Source of the DNA: Halosimplex pelagicum
GTDB lineage: Archaea; Halobacteriota; Halobacteria; Halobacteriales; Haloarculaceae
Length of the DNA: 64,000 nucleotides
Direction: 5' to 3'
NCBI RefSeq assembly: GCF_013415905.1
Contig: NZ_CP058909.1
Span: 3,844,001 to 3,908,000 of the forward strand
This document shows, piece by piece, positions 18,175-27,821 of this stretch. Under the pieces are notes generated by a model. The model was not told where the DNA came from and ran no database searches. It was given only the letters and a program-made list of their open reading frames with translations. The translations under genes and the position numbers were made by a program. How positions within the stretch are numbered: position 1 is the stretch's first letter; each line of letters begins with the position of its first letter.

Positions 18175-19257
18175 CTACTCCCCGTCGAAGTGCGGGATTA
18201 TCGTCTCCTCGTAGTGAGCCAGGGTCTCCTCGAAGTCGCCGACCGGGATGAGGACGACGTTGTCCAGCCCCGCCTCGACCCAGCGTTCCAGGTCCGCGAT
18301 GGCCTCCTCGGGCGTCCCGGAGACGGTCACCGCGTCGACGGCCTCGTCCGGGATCTTCTCGGCCGCGTTCAGCAGTCGCTCCTCCTGCTCCTCGTCGAAG
18401 GCCATCTCGAACATGATCGGCGTCTCGTCGGCGATGTCCTCGTACCCCATCTTCGCCAGCAGCGGCGGCCGCAACGCGAGACTCGTCCGGTTGCGCTCGA
18501 TGGCCGCCTCGCGGGCCTCGTCGCCGTCCTCCGAGACCGTGGTCGGGATCATGACCGCGCGGTCGATGTCGTCGGGGTCGCGGCCGCGGTCCTCGGCCAC
18601 GTCGAGGACGCGCTGGAGGTCTTCCTCGTACTGCTCGGGCGCGTGGATCCACGGGAACCACCCGTCGCCGAGCGCGCCGGTGAACCCGCGCATGCTCGGG
18701 CCGTACCCCCCGACCCACATCGGCGGCCGGGGCTCCTGGACGGGTTTCAGGCCCATGTGCGCGTCCGCCAGCTGGTAGAACTCCCCGTCGAAGTCGACGG
18801 GGTCGTCGGCGGTCGAATCCCACAGCCGGTCGATCACCTTGAACGCCTCCGAGAACCGACCGAACGGATCGTCCCAGTCGATGTCCTCGACGGGCGTGAA
18901 GTTGAACGCCTCGCCGGCGCCGATGCCCAGCCCGAACCGGCCGTCGGTCATCTGGTCCAGGGTGGTCCCGATGTGCGCGAGTTCGGTGGGGTGGCGCCGC
19001 ACCGAGTCGGTGACGCCGGGCATCAGCATCGCCTCGTCGGTGTGCTGGGCGATCGCGCCGAGGACGGTGAACGCCTCCCACGGCGGGTCGACGAGGAACT
19101 CCTCGGAGCCCGTGGGGTGAAAGAGGTGGTCCGGGACGGTGATGACGTCGAAACCCGCATCCTCGGCGCGGACCGCGTCCTCGATGGTTCCCTGCACGTC
19201 GCCGTAGGTCACGACCTGGCACCCGAAGTTCAGGTCCTCGGGCTCTCGTTCGCTCAT
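18175..19257 (-). CDS. LLM-class (luciferase-like) F420-dependent oxidoreductase
   Basis: 360 residues of the bacterial-luciferase-like TIM barrel. Family landmarks: VITVPDHLFH near the N-terminus, GRFGLGIGAGEAFN in the middle, and PPMWVGGYGPSM later. In haloarchaea such proteins mostly use coenzyme F420, often oxidising sugars or alcohols (the F420-dependent glucose-6-phosphate dehydrogenase fold is the same). The substrate is unknown. Convergent with the IclR gene; its promoter region contains AGTTATTTAC (minus strand) about 25 nt before the ATG. A second, more distant member of the family lies at 27993, so the locus has two. Confidence 0.85.
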   Translation of the reverse strand: MSEREPEDLNFGCQVVTYGDVQGTIEDAVRAEDAGFDVITVPDHLFHPTGSEEFLVDPPWEAFTVLGAIAQHTDEAMLMPGVTDSVRRHPTELAHIGTTLDQMTDGRFGLGIGAGEAFNFTPVEDIDWDDPFGRFSEAFKVIDRLWDSTADDPVDFDGEFYQLADAHMGLKPVQEPRPPMWVGGYGPSMRGFTGALGDGWFPWIHAPEQYEEDLQRVLDVAEDRGRDPDDIDRAVMIPTTVSEDGDEAREAAIERNRTSLALRPPLLAKMGYEDIADETPIMFEMAFDEEQEERLLNAAEKIPDEAVDAVTVSGTPEEAIADLERWVEAGLDNVVLIPVGDFEETLAHYEETIIPHFDGE

Positions 19258-19386
19258 GCTCGACGGGTCGGTCGATCGGAGTAAATAACTGACGCACCGT
19301 CCGTTCCGCAGCCGGGCGCCCTCTCACTCGGAGGCCGCTGCGCCGCCGTCGTGGCGGTGTCGATCCGGACCGCGAGCGTGGACGGG

Positions 19387-20007
19387 TCAACAGTGACTGG
19401 TGTCGTTCTCTCGGACGACCCTCGCCGTCCCGGTCTCGTGGTCGTACTCGACCTCGTTGATCGAGCAGTGCCCCTGTGACCGTTCCAGGATCGCCTCGAC
19501 GATGTCGAGGGCGTTCAGGTGTCCGAGCAGCAGGCGAACGGGACCACCGTGCGTCACGACGAGGACAGTCTCGCCCGATTCGGACTCCGCCAGCATCGTC
19601 TCCCACCGCTCGACGACGCGTTCGCGAACGTCCACGAGGCTCTCACCACTCTCCGGGGACCTGTGCGCCGCCTCCGGACCGGACGCCGAAAGGTCGTACT
19701 CGGGGAATCGCTCCGGCATCTCGTCGAACTGCAGGCCCTGGTGGACGCCGACATCGCGTTCGCGCCACGCGGGATCGAAGGTGACGGGCGCGTCGAGGTG
19801 GTCGCACAGGACCTCGACCGTCTCCTCGGCCCGGCAGAGGTCCGACGACAGTACCCGGTCGATATCGTATCGGTCTGCGAGTGTCGCACCGAGTCGGTCC
19901 GCCTGCGCTCGACCCCGGTCGGTGAGTGGAACGGGAGCCCACCCCTGCAGCCGTCGCGTCCGGTTCCACTCGGTCTCGCCGTGCCGGACCGCGACTATCG
20001 TCGTCAT
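19387..20007 (-). CDS. Histidine phosphatase family protein
   Basis: 206 residues. The phosphoglycerate mutase-like fold is shown by the N-terminal RHGETEWN motif (His nucleophile), RAEETVEV, and the second catalytic His in VVTHGGPVR. Likely a phosphosugar or nucleotide phosphatase; the exact substrate cannot be read. It is divergent from glucuronate isomerase (138 bp) and downstream of nothing obviously linked. Start at the ATG immediately before the first beta strand (MTTIVAVRHGE), as usual in the family; an upstream in-frame ATG exists but adds no recognisable sequence. Confidence 0.88.
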   Translation of the reverse strand: MTTIVAVRHGETEWNRTRRLQGWAPVPLTDRGRAQADRLGATLADRYDIDRVLSSDLCRAEETVEVLCDHLDAPVTFDPAWRERDVGVHQGLQFDEMPERFPEYDLSASGPEAAHRSPESGESLVDVRERVVERWETMLAESESGETVLVVTHGGPVRLLLGHLNALDIVEAILERSQGHCSINEVEYDHETGTARVVRENDTSHC

Positions 20008-20145
20008 ATCCGTCGATGGACAGAACGACGCCATGAGGGTTCTGGTTCGGCCTGCCTCGACTCGCGTCGAACCGGCGACCGGTCCACGGCGTCGGTCGGA
20101 GCGCATCTCGAACTGGACGCGCCGCGGCATCGGACAGCTACCTTT

Positions 20146-21543
20146 ATGAGCGAATCGGGACTGGATCCGAACGACATGAGCTTCCTCGACGACGAAACCT
20201 ACCTGCTCGAAACGGAGGCCGCCCGCGACCTGTACGCCGAGATCGCGGACCGGCCGATCCTCGACCCGCACAACCACGCCGACATCGTGGAGATCGTCGA
20301 GAACGACGGCTGGACCGACATCTGGGAGGTCCAGGGCGCCACCGACCACTACGTCTGGTCGATGATGCGCAAGCGCGGCGTCGACGAGGAACTGATCACC
20401 GGCGACGCGTCCAACCGCGAGAAGTGGGACGCCTTCGCCGAGGTCGTCCCCGAGATGGCCGGGAATCCGGTCTACGAGTGGCTCCACCTCGATCTCAAAC
20501 GGCGGTTCGGCATCGACGAGCCGGTCTCCGCCGCGACCGCCGACGAGATCTGGACGGAGACGAAATCGCAGCTCGAAGCCGACGACATGCGCCCGCAGGA
20601 GCTCCTGCGGGAGATGAACGTCGAGGTCCTGGCGACGACGGACAACCCCACGTCGCAGCTCGAATACCACGAACGCGCCGTCGACGAGGTCGAGGGCGTG
20701 GATATTCGCCCGACGTGGCGCGCGGACCCGGCCGTGAACGTCCAGAAGTCGGGCTTCCTGGAGTTCGCCGACGACCTCGCTGACGCCACGGCGTTCGACA
20801 CCGACGACTTCGCGGGCTATCTCGACGCGCTGGAAGCCACCCACGACTACTTCGACGACCACGGCTGCGCGGCGAGCGACCTGGGCATCCTCGAACCGGT
20901 CTCGCGGCCGGTCAGCGAGGCCCGCGCCGCGGAGGTCTTCGCCAAGCGCCGCGCCGGCGAGTCGCTGTCCGAACGGGAGATCGGCGACTTCCAGGCCTAC
21001 CTGCTGGAGTTCATCGGCGAGTTGAACAGCGAGGCCGGCTGGGTGTCCCAGCTACACATCGGCGCGCTGCGGGACTACCGGGAAGAGTTGTACGACGAAC
21101 TCGGCGCGGCGTCGGGCGGCGACGTGTCGATGGGCGACATCGACATCGCCGAGGGGCTGGACTACTACCTCGACCGCTTCGACGGGGAGGGCGAGATCAT
21201 CCTCTACTGCGTCGACCCGAGCCACTACCCGACGCTGACGACGCTCGCGCGGGCGTACTCGAACGTCAGCGTCGGGCCCGCCTGGTGGTTCAACGACAGC
21301 CCGTTCGGGATGGACCACCAGCTCGACTACGTCGGGAGCGTCGATCTCCTGGCCAACCACGCCGGGATGGTCAGCGACTCGCGCAAGCTCCTCTCCTTCG
21401 ACTCGCGCTTCGAGATGTTCCGCCGCACGCTCGCCAACGTCGTCGGCAAGAAGGTCGAGCGCGGGCAGATCCCGCTCGACGTGGCCGAGGACCTGGTCGA
21501 CCACGTCGCCTACGAGCGCCCGAAGGAACTGTACGGGTTCTGA
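20146..21543 (+). CDS. uxaC: Glucuronate isomerase
   Basis: 465 residues, normal for UxaC. It converts D-glucuronate to D-fructuronate (or galacturonate to tagaturonate). Key family elements: metal-binding DPHNHAD near the N-terminus, TTDNPTS in the middle, WRADPAVN, and the C-terminal block with PAWWFNDSPFGM and ANHAGMVSDSRKLLSFDSRFEMF (read in parts). It provides the step between the alpha-glucuronidase and mannonate dehydratase genes of this locus. 86 bp before the next gene on the same strand. An alternative in-frame ATG at 20176 would shorten the protein by 10 residues. Confidence 0.95.
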   Translation: MSESGLDPNDMSFLDDETYLLETEAARDLYAEIADRPILDPHNHADIVEIVENDGWTDIWEVQGATDHYVWSMMRKRGVDEELITGDASNREKWDAFAEVVPEMAGNPVYEWLHLDLKRRFGIDEPVSAATADEIWTETKSQLEADDMRPQELLREMNVEVLATTDNPTSQLEYHERAVDEVEGVDIRPTWRADPAVNVQKSGFLEFADDLADATAFDTDDFAGYLDALEATHDYFDDHGCAASDLGILEPVSRPVSEARAAEVFAKRRAGESLSEREIGDFQAYLLEFIGELNSEAGWVSQLHIGALRDYREELYDELGAASGGDVSMGDIDIAEGLDYYLDRFDGEGEIILYCVDPSHYPTLTTLARAYSNVSVGPAWWFNDSPFGMDHQLDYVGSVDLLANHAGMVSDSRKLLSFDSRFEMFRRTLANVVGKKVERGQIPLDVAEDLVDHVAYERPKELYGF

Positions 21544-21629
21544 CCGCGGCGTTCGGGCGACCGGCGGCGTTCGCTCCGCCGCTTCCGGGACCGACTCCCT
21601 TTTTGCCGGTGGCTCCACTGGGTCGTGGT

Positions 21630-22697
21630 ATGGATATCGACGTACCGAGTTCGTTCGACGAGCGCGACTGGGCGCGCCCGGTCGACGGCGCGCCCGTCCG
21701 GTTCGCCGTCCTCGGCCTGGGCTGGTTCGGACCGGACGTGGCGATCCCCGCGATCGAGGAGTCCGACTTCTGCGAGACGACGGTCGTCGTCAGCGGCGAC
21801 CGCGAGAAGGCCGAGCGCGTCGCCGACGAGAAGAGCGTCGCCCACGCGCTGACCTACGACGACTACGCCGACGGCGAGGCGAGCGACGCCTACGACGCCG
21901 TCTACGTCGTCACACCCAACGCCCTCCATCTCCCCCACGTCGAGACGGCCGCGGAACTCGGCAAGGACGTGCTCTGCGAGAAACCGCTGGAGGCGAACGC
22001 CGAGCGCGCTCGCAAGTGCGTCGAGGCCTGCGAGGAGAGCGGCGTCGAACTCATGACCGCCTACCGGATGCACGCGACCCGGTCGATCCGGTGGCTCCGC
22101 GATATCGTGCAGGACGGCGCCATCGGCGACCCCGTCCACACCCGCGGCTCCTTCTCGTACAACCTCATCGCCGCCGGCGAGGACATGGACCAGTGGCGGC
22201 TGAACCCGGACCTCGCGGGCGGCGGCCCGCTGATGGACCTCGGAGTCTATCCCCTCAACACCTCGCGATTCGTCCTCGACGCCGACCCCGAGGCCGTCCA
22301 CGCGACCACGGTGGAAGGACCCGAGGAATTCGACGGTCTAGAGAAGTACGCCGCGTTCACGATGGAGTTCCCCGGCGGCGCGGTCGCCCAGTGCGACACC
22401 GGCTACGAGGTCGCCGGCGACAACTACTTCGAGGTCGGCGGCACCCACGGCCGGGTCCGGGTGGACGTGCCGTTCAACGTCGACGCCGATCGGACGATCA
22501 CCGTCAGCGCCGGCGGCGAGGAGCAGGTCGTCGAGGTCTCCGAACCCTCCGAGATGGTCGAGGAGTTCGACTACTTCGCCACCGGCGTCCTGACCGACAT
22601 GGCGATCGGTCCCGACGGCCAGCACGGCTACGAGGACATGCGGATCGCCGACGCCATCTACGAATCGGGCGAGTCGGGCGGGCGTATCGATCTCTAA
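21630..22697 (+). CDS. gfo6: Gfo/Idh/MocA oxidoreductase, probable D-xylose 1-dehydrogenase
   Basis: 355 residues. N-terminal Rossmann fold (AVLGLGWFGPD) with the family CEKPLE motif, then the Gfo/Idh C-terminal sheet domain (GGPLMDLGVYPLN). The opening (a short lead ending FDERDW before the dinucleotide fold) and overall pattern resemble haloarchaeal NADP-dependent D-xylose dehydrogenase, which starts oxidative xylose degradation. That reading fits a xylan locus and the 2-keto-3-deoxypentonate dehydratase-like gene at 38762, but other sugars, or the fructuronate reduction missing from the uronate route, cannot be excluded. Follows uxaC by 86 bp on the same strand. Confidence 0.75.
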   Translation: MDIDVPSSFDERDWARPVDGAPVRFAVLGLGWFGPDVAIPAIEESDFCETTVVVSGDREKAERVADEKSVAHALTYDDYADGEASDAYDAVYVVTPNALHLPHVETAAELGKDVLCEKPLEANAERARKCVEACEESGVELMTAYRMHATRSIRWLRDIVQDGAIGDPVHTRGSFSYNLIAAGEDMDQWRLNPDLAGGGPLMDLGVYPLNTSRFVLDADPEAVHATTVEGPEEFDGLEKYAAFTMEFPGGAVAQCDTGYEVAGDNYFEVGGTHGRVRVDVPFNVDADRTITVSAGGEEQVVEVSEPSEMVEEFDYFATGVLTDMAIGPDGQHGYEDMRIADAIYESGESGGRIDL

Positions 22698-22901
22698 GAG
22701 CTGTCTTCTCCGTCTTGGGTTCCGCGCGTGTGGCCCTCGGGCGCTCAGTACAGCGGGCAGGGACGTACGGGATCGGTGATCCGCCGGTACTTGTTCGGAG
22801 CGGCTCGCTACGCACAGGGAGTTGATTCGACACGGGATACTACGGAGCGATCGATACAGTGAGCGGCACGAGCCTCCGACTTCGGAATCAACGGAGTGTC
22901 G

Positions 22902-23600
22902 TCAGCGACGGCTCTGTCCGAGGTCGGCGACGAAGTCCTGGAATCTGGTTCCGTCCGTGAGTGGAGGGCCGTGACCGAAGCAAACCAAATCCGGCTCCAG
23001 GTCGGCGATCTTTCGGGCCGACTCGATACTCCGCGTCGGGCTGTGGGTGAACCTGCTCGGGAGTTCGTGTAAGCCGTACCGGAGCGAAAACAGATGGATG
23101 TTCGACAGCACGTCGCCGAGGAGGACTGTCCCGTCAGCTTCTCTCCACAGGGAGATGTGCCCGGGGGCGTTGCCGGGAGTTTCGACCACCTCGAACTCAC
23201 CGACGGAGTCCCCCGCCTCCACCGCCTCTGCGACTGGATGACCGTCACCGGCCATGAATCGCTCGAACAGCTCGTTCGTTCGATTCTGAGGCATCGGCGG
23301 GGACGTCTCACCGGATTCCACCACGGCCCGCTCGTCCTCGTGGCACAGGACAGGAATGTCAATCTCCTCACAGACGGCCGCAGTCATTCCCTGGTGGTCG
23401 GGATGGGCGTGCGTGAGGACGTGTTTCTCGATGTCGTGGGCGCGCAGACGCCGGACCAGTCGCCGGCCCCACCAGCGCGTTCCCGCGTCGACCAGCACGT
23501 CCCCCACTACGTACGCGTTCAGGTACCGTCGGGGAAACTCACTCAGCAGATACACGTCCGATGCGACCTCGGTCGCGTGATCCGAGTCCTGTCCGGCCAT
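22902..23600 (-). CDS. Metallo-beta-lactamase-fold hydrolase
   Basis: 232 residues with the full metal site of the fold: THAHPDH (H-x-H-x-D-H), a later His in NAPGHIS, the Asp in LLGDVLSN and the terminal His in CFGHGPP. Glyoxalase II-like thioester hydrolysis or lactone hydrolysis are both possible; a sugar-lactonase role would suit the oxidative xylose pathway but is only a suggestion. No signal peptide. Convergent with the xylose dehydrogenase-like gene. A/T-rich TATA-like sequence lies about 30 nt upstream of its start. Confidence 0.85.
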   Translation of the reverse strand: MAGQDSDHATEVASDVYLLSEFPRRYLNAYVVGDVLVDAGTRWWGRRLVRRLRAHDIEKHVLTHAHPDHQGMTAAVCEEIDIPVLCHEDERAVVESGETSPPMPQNRTNELFERFMAGDGHPVAEAVEAGDSVGEFEVVETPGNAPGHISLWREADGTVLLGDVLSNIHLFSLRYGLHELPSRFTHSPTRSIESARKIADLEPDLVCFGHGPPLTDGTRFQDFVADLGQSRR

Positions 23601-23704
23601 CGTACTTCGATGTTGACACTACATCATTATTAAAACATCTGTTAAAATTGCGGGTCAATGAGGGATTTTCTAGCAATATGTTCTGCCTCTATTATTATCT
23701 CGGC

Positions 23705-23712
23705 TACCAACG
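23705..23712 (+). promoter_or_regulatory. TACCAACG motif in the 23601-23874 gap
   Basis: TACCAACGACG is followed seven bases later by CGTCGGTTG, an imperfect inverted copy. It sits upstream of the metallo-beta-lactamase gene and downstream of the cytoplasmic GH10 gene in an A/T-rich 274-bp gap that has no ORF. Confidence 0.3.
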
Positions 23713-23874
23713 ACGCTCTAATCGTCGGTTGTGCGCTCTGTGCTCACAACGATCCAGCGGACGCTATCAGTGTTCGAACGGGATTTCGAACTCGGTTCGC
23801 AGGCGGGACAGAGCCGCGGTTTCGGTCAGGAAACCGTCGATCTCGACGCCAAACGTATCGTTACCGCCCTTTCG

Positions 23875-24858
23875 CTACGCCTCGTAGTTCGCGAGCGTCT
23901 CCTTGATGGCGTCGTAGGCGGGCTTGGGGTCGTTGCCGGAGTCGAACAGGAGCGGGTCACCGGTGAGGTTCTCGAACCAGCCGGGGATCCACGAGTCGGA
24001 GTCGCGGACGCCCCAGACGATCATCGTGTCGACGCCCTCGTCGAGGCAGACCTCGGTGATGTCGCGGTAGAAGTCGGCCTGTTTCTCCCAGCGGGCCTCC
24101 TGGTCGCCGGGGTCGTCCTCGGGGAGGTAGGCCACGTCAAACTCGGTGATCTCCACGTCGAGGCCCAGGTCCTTGAACCGGCGGATGTTCTCGGCGACGG
24201 AGTCGATACCGGGCTTCTCGTGGAGCGCGTGCATCTGGAGGCCGACGCCGTCGATGGGGACGCCCCGGTCGAGCATCCGCTCGACGAGGTCGTAGATGGC
24301 GTCGGACTTGACGTTGACGCCGTCGGCGCCGTAGTCGTTGTAGTACAGATCCGTGTCGGGGGCGACCTCGTTCGCCCAGCGGAACGCCTTGTCGAGGTAC
24401 TCCTCGCCCAGCGCCTCGTACCAGAGGTTCTCGCGCATGGTGCCGTCGTCGGCGACGGCCTCGTTGACCACGTCCCAGGTGTCGACCTTGCTGCGGTAGC
24501 GGCCGGCGGCGGTGTGGACGTGGTCGCGCAGGAAGTTCTCCAGCTGCCCGGGCGTGTGGTCCCACTCCTGGAACCACTCGGGCGTCTGGTTGTGCCAGGC
24601 CAGCGTGTGGGCGCGGACCGCCTGGTCGTGCTCGCGGGCGTAGTTGACGACGGCGTCCGCGTCGGTGAAGTCGTAGACCCCTTCCTCGGGACGGAGTGGT
24701 CCCATCTTCAGGGCGTTCTCGGCGGTGACGTAGTTGAACTCGTTGCGCAGGAGCTTCTTGTAGGCGGCGTCGGTCCGGAGCGGCTGGGCGGCGACCGCGG
24801 CGCCGATCTGGAAGTCCCGGTCGTCGGCCACGTCGCGCAGTCTATCGTCGTCTGCCAT
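23875..24858 (-). CDS. Cytoplasmic GH10 endo-1,4-beta-xylanase
   Basis: 327 residues, a bare classic GH10 catalytic domain with no signal peptide and no extra modules. Intact acid/base Glu in WDVVNEA and nucleophile Glu in ITEFDVA; conserved ENALKMG, RAHTLAWHNQ and VWGVRD (with the tryptophans lining the cleft) are present. This differs from the three plant-like secreted GH10 paralogues at the start of the window and looks like the intracellular xylanases that trim imported xylo-oligosaccharides. Divergent from the GH31 gene (176 bp). A CTTTATTCG element (minus strand) lies about 30 nt before the start and supports the ATG at 24858. Confidence 0.95.
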   Translation of the reverse strand: MADDDRLRDVADDRDFQIGAAVAAQPLRTDAAYKKLLRNEFNYVTAENALKMGPLRPEEGVYDFTDADAVVNYAREHDQAVRAHTLAWHNQTPEWFQEWDHTPGQLENFLRDHVHTAAGRYRSKVDTWDVVNEAVADDGTMRENLWYEALGEEYLDKAFRWANEVAPDTDLYYNDYGADGVNVKSDAIYDLVERMLDRGVPIDGVGLQMHALHEKPGIDSVAENIRRFKDLGLDVEITEFDVAYLPEDDPGDQEARWEKQADFYRDITEVCLDEGVDTMIVWGVRDSDSWIPGWFENLTGDPLLFDSGNDPKPAYDAIKETLANYEA

Positions 24859-25034
24859 ACCCCGAACAGACGAGCACTCCCGAATAAAGATACCGGGGTG
24901 ATTCTCGCTCGTGATTCCGAATCCGGTCGAATCCGGACGGGGCCGGCGCGAGTCCACGGTAAAACGTGCGGGGGGTCCCGGAGCGGTCCGCCGTGAGGGG
25001 AATCCTCAAGAGGCACCCGTCTGAGGGTGTGCGC

Positions 25035-27503
25035 ATGCACGTAACGGCCCTCCGACGGGACGCCGACGGCCCGCTGTTCGACGCGGGCGAGCACCGCCTC
25101 AAACTGCAGGTCCTCGCCGACGACGTCGTCCGGCTGGTCTACACCGCCGGCGATGAAATCCCCGACCCCGAGAGCCCGATGGTCGTCGAACAGGACCCCG
25201 ACGGCGAGTGGGCCCTGGTCGAGCGCGAGCGCGAGTTCGAACTCGTCACCGACGCCCTGCGCGTCGAACTCGACCGCGAGACGGGCGCGCTGACGTGGCG
25301 CGACGCCGACGGCGACCTGCTCGTGCGCGAGCCCGACGAGGGCGGAAAGTCGCTCGTCCCGGTCTCCCCGGAGGACCTGACGGTGGGCGACCACGAGGTC
25401 GCCACACCCCGCGAGAGCCTCGACCGGGAGGCGTACTCGACGCGGCTGGACCTGGAGTTCGACGACAGCGAGGCGATCCTCGGGCTGGGCCAGCACGAGG
25501 GCGGCGTCGCCGACTACAGCGGCGAGGGCCAGACCCTCTATCAGGGCAACACCAAGGTCGCGATGCCCGCCATCCTGTCGACCGGCGGCTACGGGATGCT
25601 GTGGAACACCGGCTCGCTGACGACGTTCCACGACGACCAGCACGGGTCGTACGTCTGGACGGAGTGCGACGACGCGCTGGACGTGTTCGTCGTCGCCGGC
25701 GACCCCGACGAGGTGATCGCAGGCTTCCGAGACCTCACCGGCGAGGCGACGATGCTCCCGAAGTGGTCCTACGGCTACGTCCAGTCCAAGGAGCGCTACG
25801 AGATGGGCGAGGAACTCGTGGAGGTGGTCGACGAGTACCGCGACCGCGAGGTGCCCATCGACTGCGTCGTCCAGGACTGGCAGTACTGGCCCGACACGGA
25901 GGACCACCACCCCAACTTCGAGGAGTGGGGCGGCCCCGCCGGCGACTGGGGCCAGTGGGGCCAGAAGTCCTTCCACGAGGGCCGCTACCCCGACCCCTCG
26001 GCGACGATGGACGCGCTCCACGAGCGGAACGTCCGGCTGATGGTCTCGATCTGGCCCAACATGCTGGCCGGCGAGAACTACGACGAGATGAGCGACGCGG
26101 GCCACATCCTCGACGACGAGGACGTGCCCGCCCCGGGCAACGAACAGCGCTACTACAATGCGTTCTCCGAGGAAGCCCGCGACATCTACTGGAACCAGGC
26201 CAAGGAGGGCCTGTTCGACCACGGCGTCGACGCCTGGTGGTGCGACTCCACCGAGCCGTACGACCCCACCTGGACCCTGCCCACGGCGCCCGACCCGTTC
26301 GCCCTCGCCAAGCACACCACCGACGCCTTCAAGCGCGTCTTCGACCCCGGCTACCTCAACACCTACTCGCTCCACCAGGCCAAGGGGATGTACGAGGGCC
26401 AGCGCGCGACCACGGACGACAAGCGCGTCATCAACCTCACCCGGTCGGGCTACCCGGGTCAGCAGCGCTACGGCGCGATCACGTGGTCGGGCGACATCGA
26501 GGCGACGTGGGACCGGTACCGCACGCAGATCGCCGACGGCCTGCAGTTCACCGCCGCCGGGAACCCGAAGTGGACGCTCGACGTGGGCGCGTTCTTCGTC
26601 GGCGACGGCCCCTCGTGGATCACCGACGGCGACTTCGACGACGGCGTCGACGACCTCGGGTATCGGGAGCTGTACGTCCGCTGGTTCCAGTACGGCGCCT
26701 TCCTGCCGATGTTCCGCTCGCACGGCACCGACACGCCCCGTGAAATGTGGCGCTTCGGCGAGCCCGGCGACCGCACCTACGACACGCTCGTCAAGTTCGA
26801 CCGCCTGCGCTACCGCCTCCTGCCCTACCTCTACTCGCTGGCCGGGTGGGAGACCCACCGCGACTATACGATGTACCGCCACCTCGCGCTGGCGTTCCCC
26901 GACGACGAGGACGCTCACGACGTGGGCGACCAGTTCATGTTCGGCCCCTCCCTGCTCGTCTGCCCGGTCACCGAACCGATGTACTACGGCCCCGACTCGG
27001 AGGAACTGTCGGGGAAGGCCGAGGCGCGCGAGGTGTATCTCCCCGAAGGGACCGACTGGTACGACTTCTGGACGGGCGAGCGCTACGTGGGCGGCCAGAC
27101 GATTCTCGCCGACGCGCCCCTGGAGAAGTTGCCCCTGTTCGTGAAAGCCGGGAGCGTCGTTCCGATGGGGCCCCAGATCCAGCATACCGGCGAGAAGCCC
27201 GACGCAGCCTGGGAACTGCGCGTCTACCCGGGCCGCGACGGCGAGTTCGACGCCTACGAGGACGCCGGCGACGGCTACGACTACGAGGACGGCGACTACG
27301 CCTTCACCCCGATCCGCTGGGACGACAGCGCCGACGAACTGACCGTCGCCGAGCGCGAGGGCTCGTTCCCGGAACTCGTCGACGAGCGCGACTTCGAGGT
27401 GGTCGTCGTCGGCGAGGGGCGCGGGACCGGTGTCGAACTCGCGGATCCCGACGCGACGCTCGAATACGACGGGAGCGAGGCGAGCGTCGACGTGGAGCGG
27501 TAG
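25035..27503 (+). CDS. GH31 alpha-glycosidase, probable alpha-xylosidase
   Basis: 822 residues. N-terminal beta-sandwich domain (about 1-250), catalytic barrel (about 260-600) and C-terminal sheet domains. Nucleophile D404 in WWCDSTEP and acid/base D487 in WSGDIEA. The Cys-Asp-Ser-Thr-Glu form of the nucleophile motif is the one common in alpha-xylosidases of the YicI type, which release xylose from xyloglucan or isoprimeverose-type oligosaccharides; alpha-glucosidases usually read DMNE. No signal peptide. Divergent from the cytoplasmic GH10 gene, so they likely share control. The ATG at 25035 is preferred; in-frame upstream sequence is rich in basic residues and unlike the family. Confidence 0.92.
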   Translation: MHVTALRRDADGPLFDAGEHRLKLQVLADDVVRLVYTAGDEIPDPESPMVVEQDPDGEWALVEREREFELVTDALRVELDRETGALTWRDADGDLLVREPDEGGKSLVPVSPEDLTVGDHEVATPRESLDREAYSTRLDLEFDDSEAILGLGQHEGGVADYSGEGQTLYQGNTKVAMPAILSTGGYGMLWNTGSLTTFHDDQHGSYVWTECDDALDVFVVAGDPDEVIAGFRDLTGEATMLPKWSYGYVQSKERYEMGEELVEVVDEYRDREVPIDCVVQDWQYWPDTEDHHPNFEEWGGPAGDWGQWGQKSFHEGRYPDPSATMDALHERNVRLMVSIWPNMLAGENYDEMSDAGHILDDEDVPAPGNEQRYYNAFSEEARDIYWNQAKEGLFDHGVDAWWCDSTEPYDPTWTLPTAPDPFALAKHTTDAFKRVFDPGYLNTYSLHQAKGMYEGQRATTDDKRVINLTRSGYPGQQRYGAITWSGDIEATWDRYRTQIADGLQFTAAGNPKWTLDVGAFFVGDGPSWITDGDFDDGVDDLGYRELYVRWFQYGAFLPMFRSHGTDTPREMWRFGEPGDRTYDTLVKFDRLRYRLLPYLYSLAGWETHRDYTMYRHLALAFPDDEDAHDVGDQFMFGPSLLVCPVTEPMYYGPDSEELSGKAEAREVYLPEGTDWYDFWTGERYVGGQTILADAPLEKLPLFVKAGSVVPMGPQIQHTGEKPDAAWELRVYPGRDGEFDAYEDAGDGYDYEDGDYAFTPIRWDDSADELTVAEREGSFPELVDERDFEVVVVGEGRGTGVELADPDATLEYDGSEASVDVER

Positions 27504-27763
27504 GGGCGAAGAGTTCGACTCCGGTGGATGTCGAGAGGGAGTCAGTGCAGAAGAGGACGGTTGCGGTGCGGTCGGCGCGTGCTGTCGAGCGTGCCCGCCT
27601 CTTGGCGGGCCGCTCGAAATAGTCGCGCGAGGGATGAGCGACGACAGGAGCGAATCGGCTGGGGAGGCTCGTGGCTGTCTGCGGTGCTGTGCGGGGCGGC
27701 CGTGGTGCCGTTGCGGTCCCTGGCGGACTGAAAGGGCGAGGCGCGCTCGCGCCGGGAGTCGCC

Positions 27764-27815
27764 TGAGCGGGCACTATCCGCGCGGGCCGTGCGGAGAGCG
27801 CGGATATCCCGCTCA
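27764..27815. repeat. Strong inverted repeat / RNA hairpin
   Basis: TGAGCGG pairs with CCGCTCA and, inside it, TATCCGCGC pairs with GCGCGGATA, separated by small internal bulges and a 14-base loop: 16 perfect base pairs in 52 bases. Much stronger than chance and not tied to a neighbouring gene end (the GH31 stop is 260 bp away). Confidence 0.55.
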
Positions 27816-27821
27816 GCGACC

